The notes under the pieces are model-generated. The model had not been told where the DNA came from, did no database searches, and worked only from the letters and a program-made list of their open reading frames with translations. This document shows positions 37,849 through 46,119 of a stretch of 64,000 nt of DNA, one piece after another. How positions within the stretch are numbered: the first letter of the stretch is position 1; each line of letters begins with the position of its first letter. Both the position numbers and the translations under genes were made by a program. This DNA is from Nocardia sp. NBC_00565 (lineage in GTDB: Bacteria > Actinomycetota > Actinomycetes > Mycobacteriales > Mycobacteriaceae), in NCBI RefSeq assembly GCF_036345915.1, contig NZ_CP107785.1:5580001-5644000 (forward strand). The letters run 5' to 3'.

Positions 37849-37906
37849 GTCCGGGACGAGGGGCCGGGCGAACTATGCTCGATATCGACTCGGATGGAGG
37901 CAACTC

Positions 37907-38455
37907 ATGTCGGTCCAATCCCTTATGGTCCCGGTCGGTACGCCCGCCCCGGACTTCGCCCTGCCCGATCTCGACGGTCGCACGCACGCCCGCGCCGACT
38001 ACCTGGGCGGGCCCGGACTGTTGGTCATCTTCGCCTGTAACCACTGCCCATACGTGCGGCACATCGAAGCCGAGCTCGGCCAGGTGCTCGCCAGCGTGGC
38101 AATGCCGACCGTGGCGATCTGCACCAACGATGCCGACGCCTACCCGGACGACGCGCCCGATCGGCTGCGCGCCCAAGCCGACCGGGCCGGATGGAAGTTC
38201 CCCTATCTGATCGACGCGACACAGGAGGTGGGCCGGGCGTTCCACGCCGCGTGCACGCCCGACTTCTTCCTCTACGACGCCGACCTCGCACTCGCCTACC
38301 GTGGCGCGTTCGACGAATCCACGCCGGGCAACGGTAAGCCGGTGACCGGCAACGACTTACGCGCCGCGATCGAGTCCGTACTCGCTGGAGCGCCTGTGCC
38401 CGAACCGCATAGGCCGAGCATGGGCTGCTCCATCAAATGGCGTGCGCGCGGCTAG
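37907..38455 (+). CDS. Thioredoxin-fold redox protein (AhpC/TSA-like)
   Basis: This 182-residue protein starts at ATG 37907 after GGAGG. It has GTPAPDFALPDLDGR, the active-site region FACNHCPYVR (CxxC) and TPDFFLYDADLALAYRGAFD. The CNHCPYV motif marks a widespread group of AhpC/TSA-like proteins acting as thiol reductases or peroxidases. Its end overlaps the convergent membrane gene by four bases. Confidence 0.9.
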   Translation: MSVQSLMVPVGTPAPDFALPDLDGRTHARADYLGGPGLLVIFACNHCPYVRHIEAELGQVLASVAMPTVAICTNDADAYPDDAPDRLRAQADRAGWKFPYLIDATQEVGRAFHAACTPDFFLYDADLALAYRGAFDESTPGNGKPVTGNDLRAAIESVLAGAPVPEPHRPSMGCSIKWRARG

Positions 38456-38748
38456 GTTCCGATCACCGCGTTCATGATGGTGCCCGCGCTGGTCGCGACC
38501 ACGCCGCCGATCATGGCCCCCGCCACCATCTTCGGGGACTGCAGGCCGCCGCCGGACCATTTCTCCCACGCGAACCGGCCGCCCGCGTAGGTGATGGCGG
38601 TGACGCCCGCCAGCAGAATGAACCAGGTGAAATAGCGCACCAGCTGCAGGATTTTGTCCGCGACGGGCGGCGCCTCCGGTGTCGGGTTACCGATCTGGGC
38701 CAGGACTGCTCCGTAGGTGTCATGTGCCGCGGCGAGAATCATGCTCAC
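38452..38748 (-). CDS. Small two-helix membrane protein, pilin-like (VirB2/TrbC-type layout)
   Basis: This 98-residue protein has an N-terminal segment, then two hydrophobic helices (FTWFILLAGVTAITYAGGRF and MVAGAMIGGVVATSAGTIM) separated by a short basic loop, as in VirB2/TrbC pilins of conjugation systems. In actinobacteria such proteins usually lie in conjugative modules, but no other transfer gene is present here. The assignment rests on topology only. Confidence 0.55.
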   Translation of the reverse strand: MSMILAAAHDTYGAVLAQIGNPTPEAPPVADKILQLVRYFTWFILLAGVTAITYAGGRFAWEKWSGGGLQSPKMVAGAMIGGVVATSAGTIMNAVIGT

Positions 38749-38856
38749 AGTCGTACCCCTCTTCTGATATCGGCGACGCCGTGCGAGCGTCTAGCCAGAT
38801 GATAGCCCGTCAGCGCGGGACAGACTGTGCACCAATCGGATTCAACTACAGACCGG

Positions 38857-38975
38857 TCATCTGGATTCTACGACGCGCATGCGGTCTCGCCGCAGGATGT
38901 GCAGCGCCACCACCAGACCCGATACGGTGAGGACCGCGGCGATCAGGTAGATCGAACGCAGTCCCGGTCCATCTC
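38857..38975 (-). pseudogene. C-terminal relic of an MFS transporter
   Basis: The minus frame ending at TGA 38857-38859 reads GLRSIYLIAAVLTVSGLVVA, then LHILRRDRMRVVESR: a last membrane helix and basic tail of an MFS protein. A stop lies just upstream in frame and there is no start codon. It sits beside a TetR-type operator that may have controlled it. Confidence 0.6.
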
Positions 38976-39035
38976 ACTCAGCGGGGCCCAACAGAAAACC
39001 CTGCGCGACCTGCTGCAGGCGATGGTCACACCTCT

Positions 39036-39068
39036 TGTTTAAACATACGATCGGCCGTATTGTTTAAA
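39036..39068. promoter_or_regulatory. TetR-type operator over the SGNH gene start region
   Basis: A near-palindrome of the form GTTTAAACATACG-N-CGTATTGTTTAAAT ends 2 bp before ATG 39070. The likely binder is the TetR encoded downstream in the same operon. Transcripts may have a very short leader. Confidence 0.65.
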
Positions 39069-39069
39069 T

Positions 39070-39753
39070 ATGACCACGGCAACGCTCCCGACCACCGAGG
39101 AAACCGATCCCTTCTGCCTGCCGCCACTGGACGCGGCCGCGCTGCTCTTCGACGCGCCGTGGCGGCGGTTCGCGGTGATCGGAGATAGTCTCTCGGCCGG
39201 AACCGGCGACCCGAGTCCCGGCTACGCCAGCATCGGCTGGGCCGATCGGGTCGCGGATACCCTGCGCCGGGTCCACCCCGACCTGGCCTACCTCAACACC
39301 GCGCGAGATGGGGCGACCACCGCACAGGCGCTGCGAGACCAAGCGGATCGGCTCACCGCATTCGCACCCGACCTACTCCACCTGCCGAGCGGCGCGAACG
39401 ATATCGTGCGGCGCACACCGGATTTCGCCGAGATCGAGGCGACGCTGCGGGATATGTACCGCTTCGCGGCCGGGACCGGCGCCCAGCTGTTGACCTTCAC
39501 CCTGGGCAAAGCCTATGTCGTGCCAGTCTTTCCGGACTGGGGCTCGCGGGTACGGGCAGTCAACGACATCACCCGCCGCCTGGCCGCCGAATACGGCGCA
39601 CTCGTCGTCGATATGTGGGCGCATCCGATCAACGACCGGGAGAACCTGCTGAGCGCGGACCGCATCCACTTCTCCGCCTCGGGGCAAGCGGTGCTGGCCG
39701 CCGAAGTCGTCAAATGCCTTGCGCACCAACTCGGTGAGCGCGTGCCCAAATGA
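39070..39753 (+). CDS. SGNH/GDSL-family hydrolase
   Basis: This 227-residue protein has block I GDSLSAGTG (nucleophile Ser), block III GANDI and block V near SADRIHFSASG (Asp-x-x-His). There is no signal peptide, so it is an intracellular esterase or lipase-like enzyme. It overlaps the downstream TetR by four bases (ATGA). Confidence 0.9.
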   Translation: MTTATLPTTEETDPFCLPPLDAAALLFDAPWRRFAVIGDSLSAGTGDPSPGYASIGWADRVADTLRRVHPDLAYLNTARDGATTAQALRDQADRLTAFAPDLLHLPSGANDIVRRTPDFAEIEATLRDMYRFAAGTGAQLLTFTLGKAYVVPVFPDWGSRVRAVNDITRRLAAEYGALVVDMWAHPINDRENLLSADRIHFSASGQAVLAAEVVKCLAHQLGERVPK

Positions 39754-40403
39754 GGGAAGCATCGCGCAGCGATTCGATGAGGGGTGGTGGCCGGGTGGCG
39801 GGTGGGCCCGAGGACAAGCGGCTGCTGCGCGGTGCGCGCAGTCGGCAGCTGGTGCTGCGTCAGGCCGTCGACACTGCCTCGCTCGACGGTCTCGACGGGC
39901 TGAGCTTCGGCAAACTTGCCGCCGACACCGGCCTCAGCAAGGCAGGCGTGCAGACGTTGTTCAAGACGAAGGAGACGCTGCAACTGGCGGCGCTCGACTT
40001 CGCCCGCGAGATGTTCATCGACGCCGTCATCCGCCCCGCACGCACGCGACCCCATGGGGTGCAACGCCTGCGCGCCCTGATCGACTACTGGATCAGCTAC
40101 GCCGAAACCCCGCTGTTCGCGGGCGGCTGCTACCGCGTCGCCAATATGGCGGACTTCGACAGCCGCCCCGGCCCGGTCCGCGATGCCCTGGTCCGCGACC
40201 AGCACGACTGGACCGCCACCATCGCCCACGAACTGCGTCATGCGGTCGACGCGGGCGAAATCGCCGACCTGGATACCGATCTCGCGGCCTTCCAACTCGA
40301 CGCGGTCCTCTGCGCCGCCAACACGGCCCTGCGCCTCGGCGACACCGAGGCGGCCGACAAGGTCCGCCGAGTTGTCGAATCCTTCCTTACGCCACCGGCA
40401 TAA
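39750..40403 (+). CDS. TetR-family regulator with a repeat-derived N-terminus
   Basis: This 217-residue protein has a TetR HTH (VDTASLDGLDGLSFGKLAAD, TGLSKAGVQTLFKTKETL) and a TetR_C ligand domain (ETPLFAGGCYRVANMADF). Its first 20 residues, REASRSDSMRGGGRVAGG, are encoded by an interspersed repeat (39769-39806) also found at the start of the META gene. A start further in is possible, but no good ribosome site was seen. It is operonic with the SGNH gene. Confidence 0.88.
   Translation: MREASRSDSMRGGGRVAGGPEDKRLLRGARSRQLVLRQAVDTASLDGLDGLSFGKLAADTGLSKAGVQTLFKTKETLQLAALDFAREMFIDAVIRPARTRPHGVQRLRALIDYWISYAETPLFAGGCYRVANMADFDSRPGPVRDALVRDQHDWTATIAHELRHAVDAGEIADLDTDLAAFQLDAVLCAANTALRLGDTEAADKVRRVVESFLTPPA
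39769..39806 (+). repeat. Interspersed GC-rich repeat, copy A
   Basis: A 38-bp stretch beginning GCATCGCGCAGCGATTCGAT matches, in inverse orientation, the two units at 40771-40876 with few changes. It contains the small palindrome ATCGC...GCGAT and encodes SRSDSMRGGGR at the TetR N-terminus. Confidence 0.8.
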
Positions 40404-40409
40404 CCGCGG

Positions 40410-40880
40410 TCAGGGGCGGTCGGGGGTTTGTTGAAGTTCGATGGTGGTGCGGTCGCCGGTGAGGATGAGGGTGCCATTGGCGGTGGTCCAGGCGGGGGCC
40501 CGGAGTAGGAATTCGGTGAGCCAGGCGTCCTGGTCGATGAGTGCCGGGGCGAAAGACAGGACAGTCGAGAAGGGGGATCGCGTTTTCAGCACACCGCTGT
40601 CGGTGTCCACCTCGAACATCACCGTATTGCCGCCCGCGTGGGCGGACAGGCGGTGCGTCTCGTCGACGAACCACAGGGTGATCCGGGTGCCGCGGACCAG
40701 GAATCGCGGCCTGCCGTTCTCGGTCACGGACGAAGAAACATAGCAATGGCCCCAGAGCTCGGCATCGGACCCACCCGTCGCCCGGCCGCCACCCCTTATC
40801 GAATCGCTTCGCGATGCTGTACGCCCACCCGTCACCCGACCGCCACCCCTTATCGAATCGCTTCGCGATGCTGTACTCAT
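40410..40880 (-). CDS. META/HslJ-like domain protein with repeat-encoded N-terminus
   Basis: This 156-residue protein has a C-terminal domain (about 45-150) with TRITLWFVDETHRLSAHAGG, PALIDQDAWLTEFLLRAP and a final GTLILTGDRTTIEL, the beta-rich META pattern. No signal peptide is present. Residues 3-37 come from two copies of the repeat (SRSDSIRGGGR twice). The true start may be the ATG at 40880, since the repeats stay in frame. Confidence 0.65.
   Translation of the reverse strand: MSTASRSDSIRGGGRVTGGRTASRSDSIRGGGRATGGSDAELWGHCYVSSSVTENGRPRFLVRGTRITLWFVDETHRLSAHAGGNTVMFEVDTDSGVLKTRSPFSTVLSFAPALIDQDAWLTEFLLRAPAWTTANGTLILTGDRTTIELQQTPDRP
40771..40822 (-). repeat. Interspersed GC-rich repeat, copy B
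   Basis: This unit is repeated 54 bp later (40825-40876) with two changes in the first 20 bases. It contains ATCGCTTCGCGAT and lies in the 5' coding part of the META gene. Confidence 0.85.
40825..40876 (-). repeat. Interspersed GC-rich repeat, copy C
   Basis: Tandem partner of copy B with an identical 3' half, 54-bp period. It ends 4 bp inside the META start codon. Confidence 0.85.
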
Positions 40881-40915
40881 TGGTGGATCAGACCTAACTC
40901 ATGGCGTTCGACGGC

Positions 40916-41689
40916 TCACTCATCCTGGTTCCCTTCCGGCCGCTCAGAAATGACCCGGTCCACTGAGCGAACCGATCCGCGAAGATTCTTCTCGATTTCA
41001 CGCGCGGCGCGCGCGACCAGACCGGGCAGGTTCGGCGGAAACTGTTGCGACAGCGACATACACCCGATCGCGGCGGCATCACAGCCGACCGGTTGACGTA
41101 TTGCCGCTGCGGCACAACAGATCCCGGCGATCAGTTCGTGATGATCGACGGAAATCATTCCGGCATCGGCGATTCCGGCGCTCACCCGCTGCCATTCGGC
41201 GGCCGAATAGGTCGGCGGCGGCACGGTGTTATCGGCACGCCCCGCGAAGAGCACCTGCGCCAACGCGGTCCGATATGTCACGTCGGGATCAGCGGTGGTG
41301 CCGAGGTAGAACTCCGCACCCTTGATCCCGGTGACCAACCGCATCTCGCCGGCATCGAGAACACATACCGCCACAGTCGATTTGGTCAATGCCGCCAACA
41401 CCCGGGCCGGTCGTTGCGCGGCCCGCCGCAGCATCGGCGCGGCCTGCCACTGCCGCCCCAACTCCGCCATCCGGGCACCGACGAAATACCGCTGCTCGAC
41501 CCGCTGCACCGCGCCGAGCGCCACCAACTGCTCGGCCAACCGATACGCGGTGGCCTTGGCCAACCCCGTGGATCGGGACAGCTGCGAGAGACCACAGCCT
41601 TCCGGTGCCGCCGAAATCGCCTCCAATATCTGGAAACCGGCGTCGAGCACGCCACGGCCTGCTCCGTCAACCAATGGGCTCCCGGCCAT
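40916..41689 (-). CDS. IclR-family transcriptional regulator
   Basis: This 257-residue protein from ATG 41689 (MAGSPLVDG) has AGGAGG 8 nt upstream, deciding against earlier in-frame starts. The winged helix (LEAISAAPEGCGLSQLSRST, GLAKATAYRLAEQLV) is followed by an IclR effector domain with TYRTALAQVLFAGR and AGMISVDHHELIAGI. The target is unknown. Confidence 0.9.
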   Translation of the reverse strand: MAGSPLVDGAGRGVLDAGFQILEAISAAPEGCGLSQLSRSTGLAKATAYRLAEQLVALGAVQRVEQRYFVGARMAELGRQWQAAPMLRRAAQRPARVLAALTKSTVAVCVLDAGEMRLVTGIKGAEFYLGTTADPDVTYRTALAQVLFAGRADNTVPPPTYSAAEWQRVSAGIADAGMISVDHHELIAGICCAAAAIRQPVGCDAAAIGCMSLSQQFPPNLPGLVARAAREIEKNLRGSVRSVDRVISERPEGNQDE

Positions 41690-42036
41690 CGTGCCTGCCT
41701 CCTCCATACCGCCGGGCGCGCAATGGCCCACAGCAAGAAGAAATGGTACGCCCGTTGTCGTTCGCAACAAGGCGATCTTGCGGGTCGACCGGGACAGTCG
41801 CCTGATCCGCACCAGCTCAGGGGACAGGGGCCCGGATTTTCTCAGGAGAGTCTCATGGAACACCTACCCGTGGTCTCAGGACCGATCCGTTCAATGTCCG
41901 GTAGCTGCCCCGCCCGGTCCCAGTCTCACCCGGGCGGTAGGCAGCGCCAACTTCCTCGGCAAATGCGAAACGACCTCGAACCGAATCGGGGGCTACCTCG
42001 TACCACCTACAACAACGGGTCGAGAACGCCGAGGTC
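41690..42036. other. Intergenic stretch
   Basis: No convincing gene is present. An ATG at 41855 with GGAG upstream would give 61 residues of non-native composition and was not accepted. The stretch must hold the IclR and Rieske promoters. Confidence 0.45.
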
Positions 42037-42972
42037 ATGATGAGCGTCGAACACTTCAACCGTCGGACAATCGTCATCGGAGCAGGAGCTGCCGCCTTTG
42101 TCGCGGCCTGCTCGACGAGCGAACGCTCCTCGACACAGCCGAGCACCACCGCCAGCACCGCACCGCCCCTGACCACATCGAGTTCGGCCACCGCCGTACC
42201 GACCGCCGAACCGCCGCCCCCGACAACCGAACACGTGCAGGCGGGCCCCGAACCGGTGCCGGGCACCGCCCTCACGCGCACCTCCGATGTGCCGATCGGC
42301 TCCGGGGTACTGCTCGGCGATACCGTCGTCACCCAGCCGAGTGCCGGTAATTATCAAGCCTTTTCGGTAATCTGCACGCATGCGGGCTGTGCTGTCAACA
42401 CCATCGGCGGCGGCACCATCAACTGTCCTTGCCACGGCAGCAGATTCAACCTGGACGGATCCGTCGCCACCGGCCCCGCGACCCAGCCGCTCGCCGCGCG
42501 CACCATCTCCGTACAGGGCGAATGGATTGTCGCGGGCGCCTTCGCATCCCTGCCGGCGACCCAGCAGATCCAGGAACAACCCGCACCGGCGCCACAAGTC
42601 GTCGAGCAGGGCGCACCGGACAACGCCATCGCCCGCGCCTCCGACGTACCCGTCGGCTCCGGACTCATTCTCGCCGACACCGTGGTGACGCAGCCGAATC
42701 CCGGTGATTACCAGGGCTTCTCGGTGATCTGCACGCATCAGGGCTGTGCTCTCAACGAAATCGCGGGCGGCACCATCAACTGCCCTTGCCACGGCAGCAA
42801 ATTCAACCTCGACGGATCTGTCGCCACCGGCCCCGCCAACGAACCACTGTCCCGGCGCGAGGTATCCGTACAGGGCGACTGGATCGTGGCAGGCGCACCG
42901 GCGACGCCGCCGGTGATCAAGCCGTGGTGGTGCGAGGTCCCGATCTTCGCCCCCGGCAGCGCGGGCTGTTGA
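42037..42972 (+). CDS. Lipoprotein with two tandem Rieske [2Fe-2S] domains
   Basis: This 311-residue precursor starts at ATG 42037 or 42040. NRRTIVIGAGAAAFVAAC combines a twin-Arg-like start with a lipobox Cys, so Tat-linked export as a lipoprotein is likely. A Thr/Pro linker is followed by two homologous Rieske domains: CTHAGC with CPCHGS, and CTHQGC with CPCHGS. Each supplies the Cys-His/Cys-His cluster ligands. The domains are about 70% alike and separated by a Pro/Gln linker, which suggests internal duplication. No quinone-oxidase partner is adjacent. An electron-transfer role is inferred. Confidence 0.9.
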   Translation: MMSVEHFNRRTIVIGAGAAAFVAACSTSERSSTQPSTTASTAPPLTTSSSATAVPTAEPPPPTTEHVQAGPEPVPGTALTRTSDVPIGSGVLLGDTVVTQPSAGNYQAFSVICTHAGCAVNTIGGGTINCPCHGSRFNLDGSVATGPATQPLAARTISVQGEWIVAGAFASLPATQQIQEQPAPAPQVVEQGAPDNAIARASDVPVGSGLILADTVVTQPNPGDYQGFSVICTHQGCALNEIAGGTINCPCHGSKFNLDGSVATGPANEPLSRREVSVQGDWIVAGAPATPPVIKPWWCEVPIFAPGSAGC

Positions 42973-42975
42973 CGA

Positions 42976-43007
42976 CCCGAACGGCTAGGTCTTCCCGGCC
43001 GTTCGGG
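42976..43007. terminator. Bidirectional terminator-like hairpin
   Basis: Perfect 10-bp arms (42976-42985 with 42998-43007) and a 12-nt loop lie between the convergent Rieske and EamA genes and overlap the EamA stop. Confidence 0.65.
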
Positions 43008-43893
43008 TGGCCCCGATGGAGGCGGCGACCACGCAGATGACGCCCGCCCATTGACCGGGACGCATGATCTGGCCGAGCACGATCAGTCCGGCCAACGCGG
43101 CGGCCGCGGGTTCGAGGCTCATCAGCACACCGAACACGCGTGGCGGAATCCGCCGCAGTGCTTCGAGTTCCACCGAATACGGCAGCACCGACGACAGCAT
43201 CGCGACCGCGAATCCGGCGGCGAGCACAGCGGGGTGGAACAGTTGGGTGCCCGCGTCGGCGATGCCGACCGGGATCATGAGCACGCCGCCGAAGGCCATC
43301 GCCAGGGCCAAACCGCCACCGCCACTGGTCCGGTCACCGAGGGCGGCGCTGAGCAGAATGTAGCTCGCCCACAGAACTCCGGCGGCCAGGGCGAACAACA
43401 CCCCCGACCACCCGACCTGCCCGCCCGCCTTGGTCAGCAGCAGCACCCCGCCGCCGGCGAGCACGGCCCACACCGGATCGGTCCAATGCCGCGAGCCCGC
43501 CAATGCGACAGCGAGCGGCCCGAGGAATTCGAGGGTGACCGCCATACCGAGCGGAATCCGCTCGATCGCCTGGTAGAAGCATAGATTCATGGTCGCGAGC
43601 ACGGCGCCGTAGCCGAGCACCACCGGCAGCGCGCGCCGTTCGATCCGCAGCGCCGACCGCCACACCACCAACAGCACGATCCCGGCGAAGAACAGCCGCA
43701 GCGTGACCGCGCCTGCGGCCCCGGTCGCGGTGAACAACTGTTTGGCCAGCGCCGCGCCGACCTGCACGCTGACGATCCCGACCAGCACCAACGCCGTCGG
43801 CGGCACCCCGCCGAGTCCACGGTGGCTCACCGCGCGCAGTGCCATCAGCGGCCATGCGGACTTCGGACTCCGTTCGAGATCGATCGCGACCAC
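42985..43893 (-). CDS. EamA/DMT-family exporter (RhtA-like)
   Basis: This 302-residue protein has ten predicted helices. Two EamA repeats are visible (VSVQVGAALAKQLF with MNLCFYQAIERIPLGMAVTL, and LFALAAGVLWASYILLSAAL with LEALRRIPPRVFGVLMSLEP). The motifs resemble RhtA-type threonine/homoserine exporters. The substrate is not provable from sequence. Confidence 0.88.
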   Translation of the reverse strand: MVAIDLERSPKSAWPLMALRAVSHRGLGGVPPTALVLVGIVSVQVGAALAKQLFTATGAAGAVTLRLFFAGIVLLVVWRSALRIERRALPVVLGYGAVLATMNLCFYQAIERIPLGMAVTLEFLGPLAVALAGSRHWTDPVWAVLAGGGVLLLTKAGGQVGWSGVLFALAAGVLWASYILLSAALGDRTSGGGGLALAMAFGGVLMIPVGIADAGTQLFHPAVLAAGFAVAMLSSVLPYSVELEALRRIPPRVFGVLMSLEPAAAALAGLIVLGQIMRPGQWAGVICVVAASIGATRTAGKT

Positions 43894-43958
43894 TCAGCAC
43901 CCTCCAGCCGATAATCCCCGAAATCCCATCATCCGCACACTGTCAACGCCGGTGGGCG

Positions 43959-45260
43959 TCAAGCGGGCCGAGGACCTGCGAGATCGATGAGATCGGCATC
44001 CTGCGGCGCGGAATCCGCCTCGACCGCAAGCGACTTCGCACGCCTGCTGCTCACCAGATACACCGCGACGAGCAGCACGCTCAACCACACATAGGTGTTG
44101 CCCCACAGGTGTTGCCAAGGCGTCCACGATAATTCGCGCCGATTGTCACCGGGCATCCAGTTCTGCGGGCCGTATACGAACGCCGCGACGGTCAGCGCGA
44201 TGGCCACATACCATCCGACGGCCTGGCGGCGCGGCAATGTGGTCGCGTAACAGACCATCGCGAACACGGCGGGCGCGATCATCACCCAGTGATGCGACCA
44301 CGAGATCGGCGATACCAGCAGCGTGAAGACCGCATTGATGGACAGCGCCAGCGCGGGCTCCCGCGCCGCCTGCCGCATGGCCGCGACCACCAGCACGAGC
44401 AGTACCGCGCTCAGCAGCAGCCACAGCACGGTGAACAGCGGCTTCTCCACGCCGAACCGGGCCAGCACGGCCTGGATCGACTGGTTGGTGTGGAAGGAGG
44501 AGCCGCTCAGGCCGGAGACGTTGCCGAGTCCGCCGAACCAGTAGTTGACCGATTCCTTGGGCAGGATCGCGAAGCTGAGCGCGGTCGCCACCGCACCGGT
44601 GATCGCGGCCGTGGCTGCCGCGCGATAGTCCCGGCGCACCAGGAAATACAGCACGAACGCGGCCGGAGTCAGCTTGATCGCGGCGGCCAGCCCGACCAGC
44701 ATGCCGCGCCGCCATTTCGGCTTCTCGGTCAGGCAGTCCGCGGCGACCAGCACCATCAGCAGCAGGTTCACCTGTCCGAAGTCCAGCGTCGAGCGGACCG
44801 GCTCCAGCAGCATGGCCAGCGGGGTCGCACACGAGGTGGCCAGCAGCGTCAGGCGCAACCCGCCCTGTTCGGGCCAGCGCCGCCGCGCGACGAGATACAG
44901 CGTGACTGCCAGCGCCAGCGTCGAGGAGATGAAGAAGGCGAAAGCCGCGGCATCCCAGGGCAGCAGCGCGAACGGGCTCAGCACCAGCGCGGCGAACGGC
45001 GGGTAGATGAACGGCAGACCGATGCCGATGGTGGTCTGCGGCAGCTGGCCGTACATATCCGCGCCATCGCGCAGCGCCTCGATCCCGAGCCGGTACACCT
45101 GCAGGTCGATGAATCCACCGGTGATCCGGTGGAACGGCCACAGCGGCATGGTCAGACACAAGGTGGCGAACGCGATGAGCAGCACCGGCACCAGCCACAC
45201 CACGCGCCCGAATCGTCGGTTCACGGGCTTCGGCCTATCTGGGGTGGTGACACTACTCAT
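43959..45260 (-). CDS. GT-C membrane glycosyltransferase (DUF2029/GT87, mannosyltransferase-like)
   Basis: This 433-residue polytopic protein has an early loop acidic motif FIDLQVYRLGIEAL, LPFIYPPFAALVLSP, FGQVNLLLMVLVA and ISWSHHWVMIAPAVF, all typical of alpha-(1,2) mannosyltransferases that use polyprenyl-phosphate mannose for phosphatidylinositol mannoside or lipomannan branches in Actinobacteria. The exact linkage cannot be read from sequence. Confidence 0.85.
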   Translation of the reverse strand: MSSVTTPDRPKPVNRRFGRVVWLVPVLLIAFATLCLTMPLWPFHRITGGFIDLQVYRLGIEALRDGADMYGQLPQTTIGIGLPFIYPPFAALVLSPFALLPWDAAAFAFFISSTLALAVTLYLVARRRWPEQGGLRLTLLATSCATPLAMLLEPVRSTLDFGQVNLLLMVLVAADCLTEKPKWRRGMLVGLAAAIKLTPAAFVLYFLVRRDYRAAATAAITGAVATALSFAILPKESVNYWFGGLGNVSGLSGSSFHTNQSIQAVLARFGVEKPLFTVLWLLLSAVLLVLVVAAMRQAAREPALALSINAVFTLLVSPISWSHHWVMIAPAVFAMVCYATTLPRRQAVGWYVAIALTVAAFVYGPQNWMPGDNRRELSWTPWQHLWGNTYVWLSVLLVAVYLVSSRRAKSLAVEADSAPQDADLIDLAGPRPA

Positions 45261-45330
45261 CCGCGGCGACTATACCGACCCGCGCGAACGTCGCCGAATC
45301 GGCGTTCCTGCTCGTGGCAACCGCACGGCC

Positions 45331-45726
45331 TCAGGACGCCCCGAACAGGCTCAGCAGGTCGTTCTTGCCGAACATGGCGGCCGAGGCCCGCGCCGAGGGC
45401 GTACCGGCGTCCGGATCCGCGCCCGCGGCGAGCAGGGCCCGCAGAATCTCGGTCTCGCCCTTGAAGACCGCACCGGCCAGCGGGGTCTGGCCCTTGTCAT
45501 TGGGCCGATTCGGATCGGCCTCGCGCGCCAGCAAGACCTGTACGGCGTCCTGATGACCGTGGTACGCGGCCAACATCAGCAGGCTGTCGCCGTGATCGTT
45601 GGTGAGGTCCACCGGGACGCCGGCATCGAGGTACGCCGTGAGCTTCTCGGCATCGCCATGTCGAGCGACATCGAAGATCTTGGTGGCAAGTTCGGCCAAT
45701 TCCGCGTCCGTGTTGTCAGTGCCCAT
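45331..45726 (-). CDS. Ankyrin-repeat protein
   Basis: This 131-residue protein has about three ankyrin repeats (DGDSLLMLAAYHGHQDAVQVL shortened to its core LLMLAAYHGHQDAV, then GQTPLAGAVFKGETEIL). It is probably a small interaction module. No enzyme partner adjoins. Confidence 0.88.
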   Translation of the reverse strand: MGTDNTDAELAELATKIFDVARHGDAEKLTAYLDAGVPVDLTNDHGDSLLMLAAYHGHQDAVQVLLAREADPNRPNDKGQTPLAGAVFKGETEILRALLAAGADPDAGTPSARASAAMFGKNDLLSLFGAS

Positions 45727-45852
45727 CTGCCAGTACTACCACCTGCGGTTCGCCGGAGACGGCAGTTGCGGCCGAATACTCGCACCGGTCTGTTCGTGGG
45801 CGGTCACCGTCGATAACAGTTTCATAACTCGACGATTGGGTACTCCCTCGTT

Positions 45853-46050
45853 ATGACAGCGACGCAGAACCGAGACCACCGCATCGCCGGTGTCGATCGC
45901 GGAACCGCGCTGCTGGCCTCGGCAACCTGTTTGATTTTCGTGGCCAGCATCGCCACCATCACCCGATCCTTCCCGACCACCGCCGCCGCCGCCGGATGTC
46001 TCGCGGCCGGACTGGTATTGACCATCGGCATCCTGCCGCAGAGTCGCTAG
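45853..46050 (+). CDS. Small membrane protein
   Basis: This 65-residue product has two short hydrophobic helices (GTALLASATCLIFVASIATI and AAAAGCLAAGLVLTIGI). The ribosome site is weak. It lies 69 bp upstream of the large SARP regulator. Function unknown. Confidence 0.45.
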   Translation: MTATQNRDHRIAGVDRGTALLASATCLIFVASIATITRSFPTTAAAAGCLAAGLVLTIGILPQSR

Positions 46051-46119
46051 CCGCGTAGTTCGAGCCGGCGACTCCACCGAATAATTCGACTCCCTTCCCG
46101 ATACGGCAGGCTTAGTGCC

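Noticed and set aside
41855..42040. Small gene before the Rieske lipoprotein
   Set aside because: Although a GGAG precedes the ATG, the 61 residues are Arg/Pro/Ser-rich and match no family.
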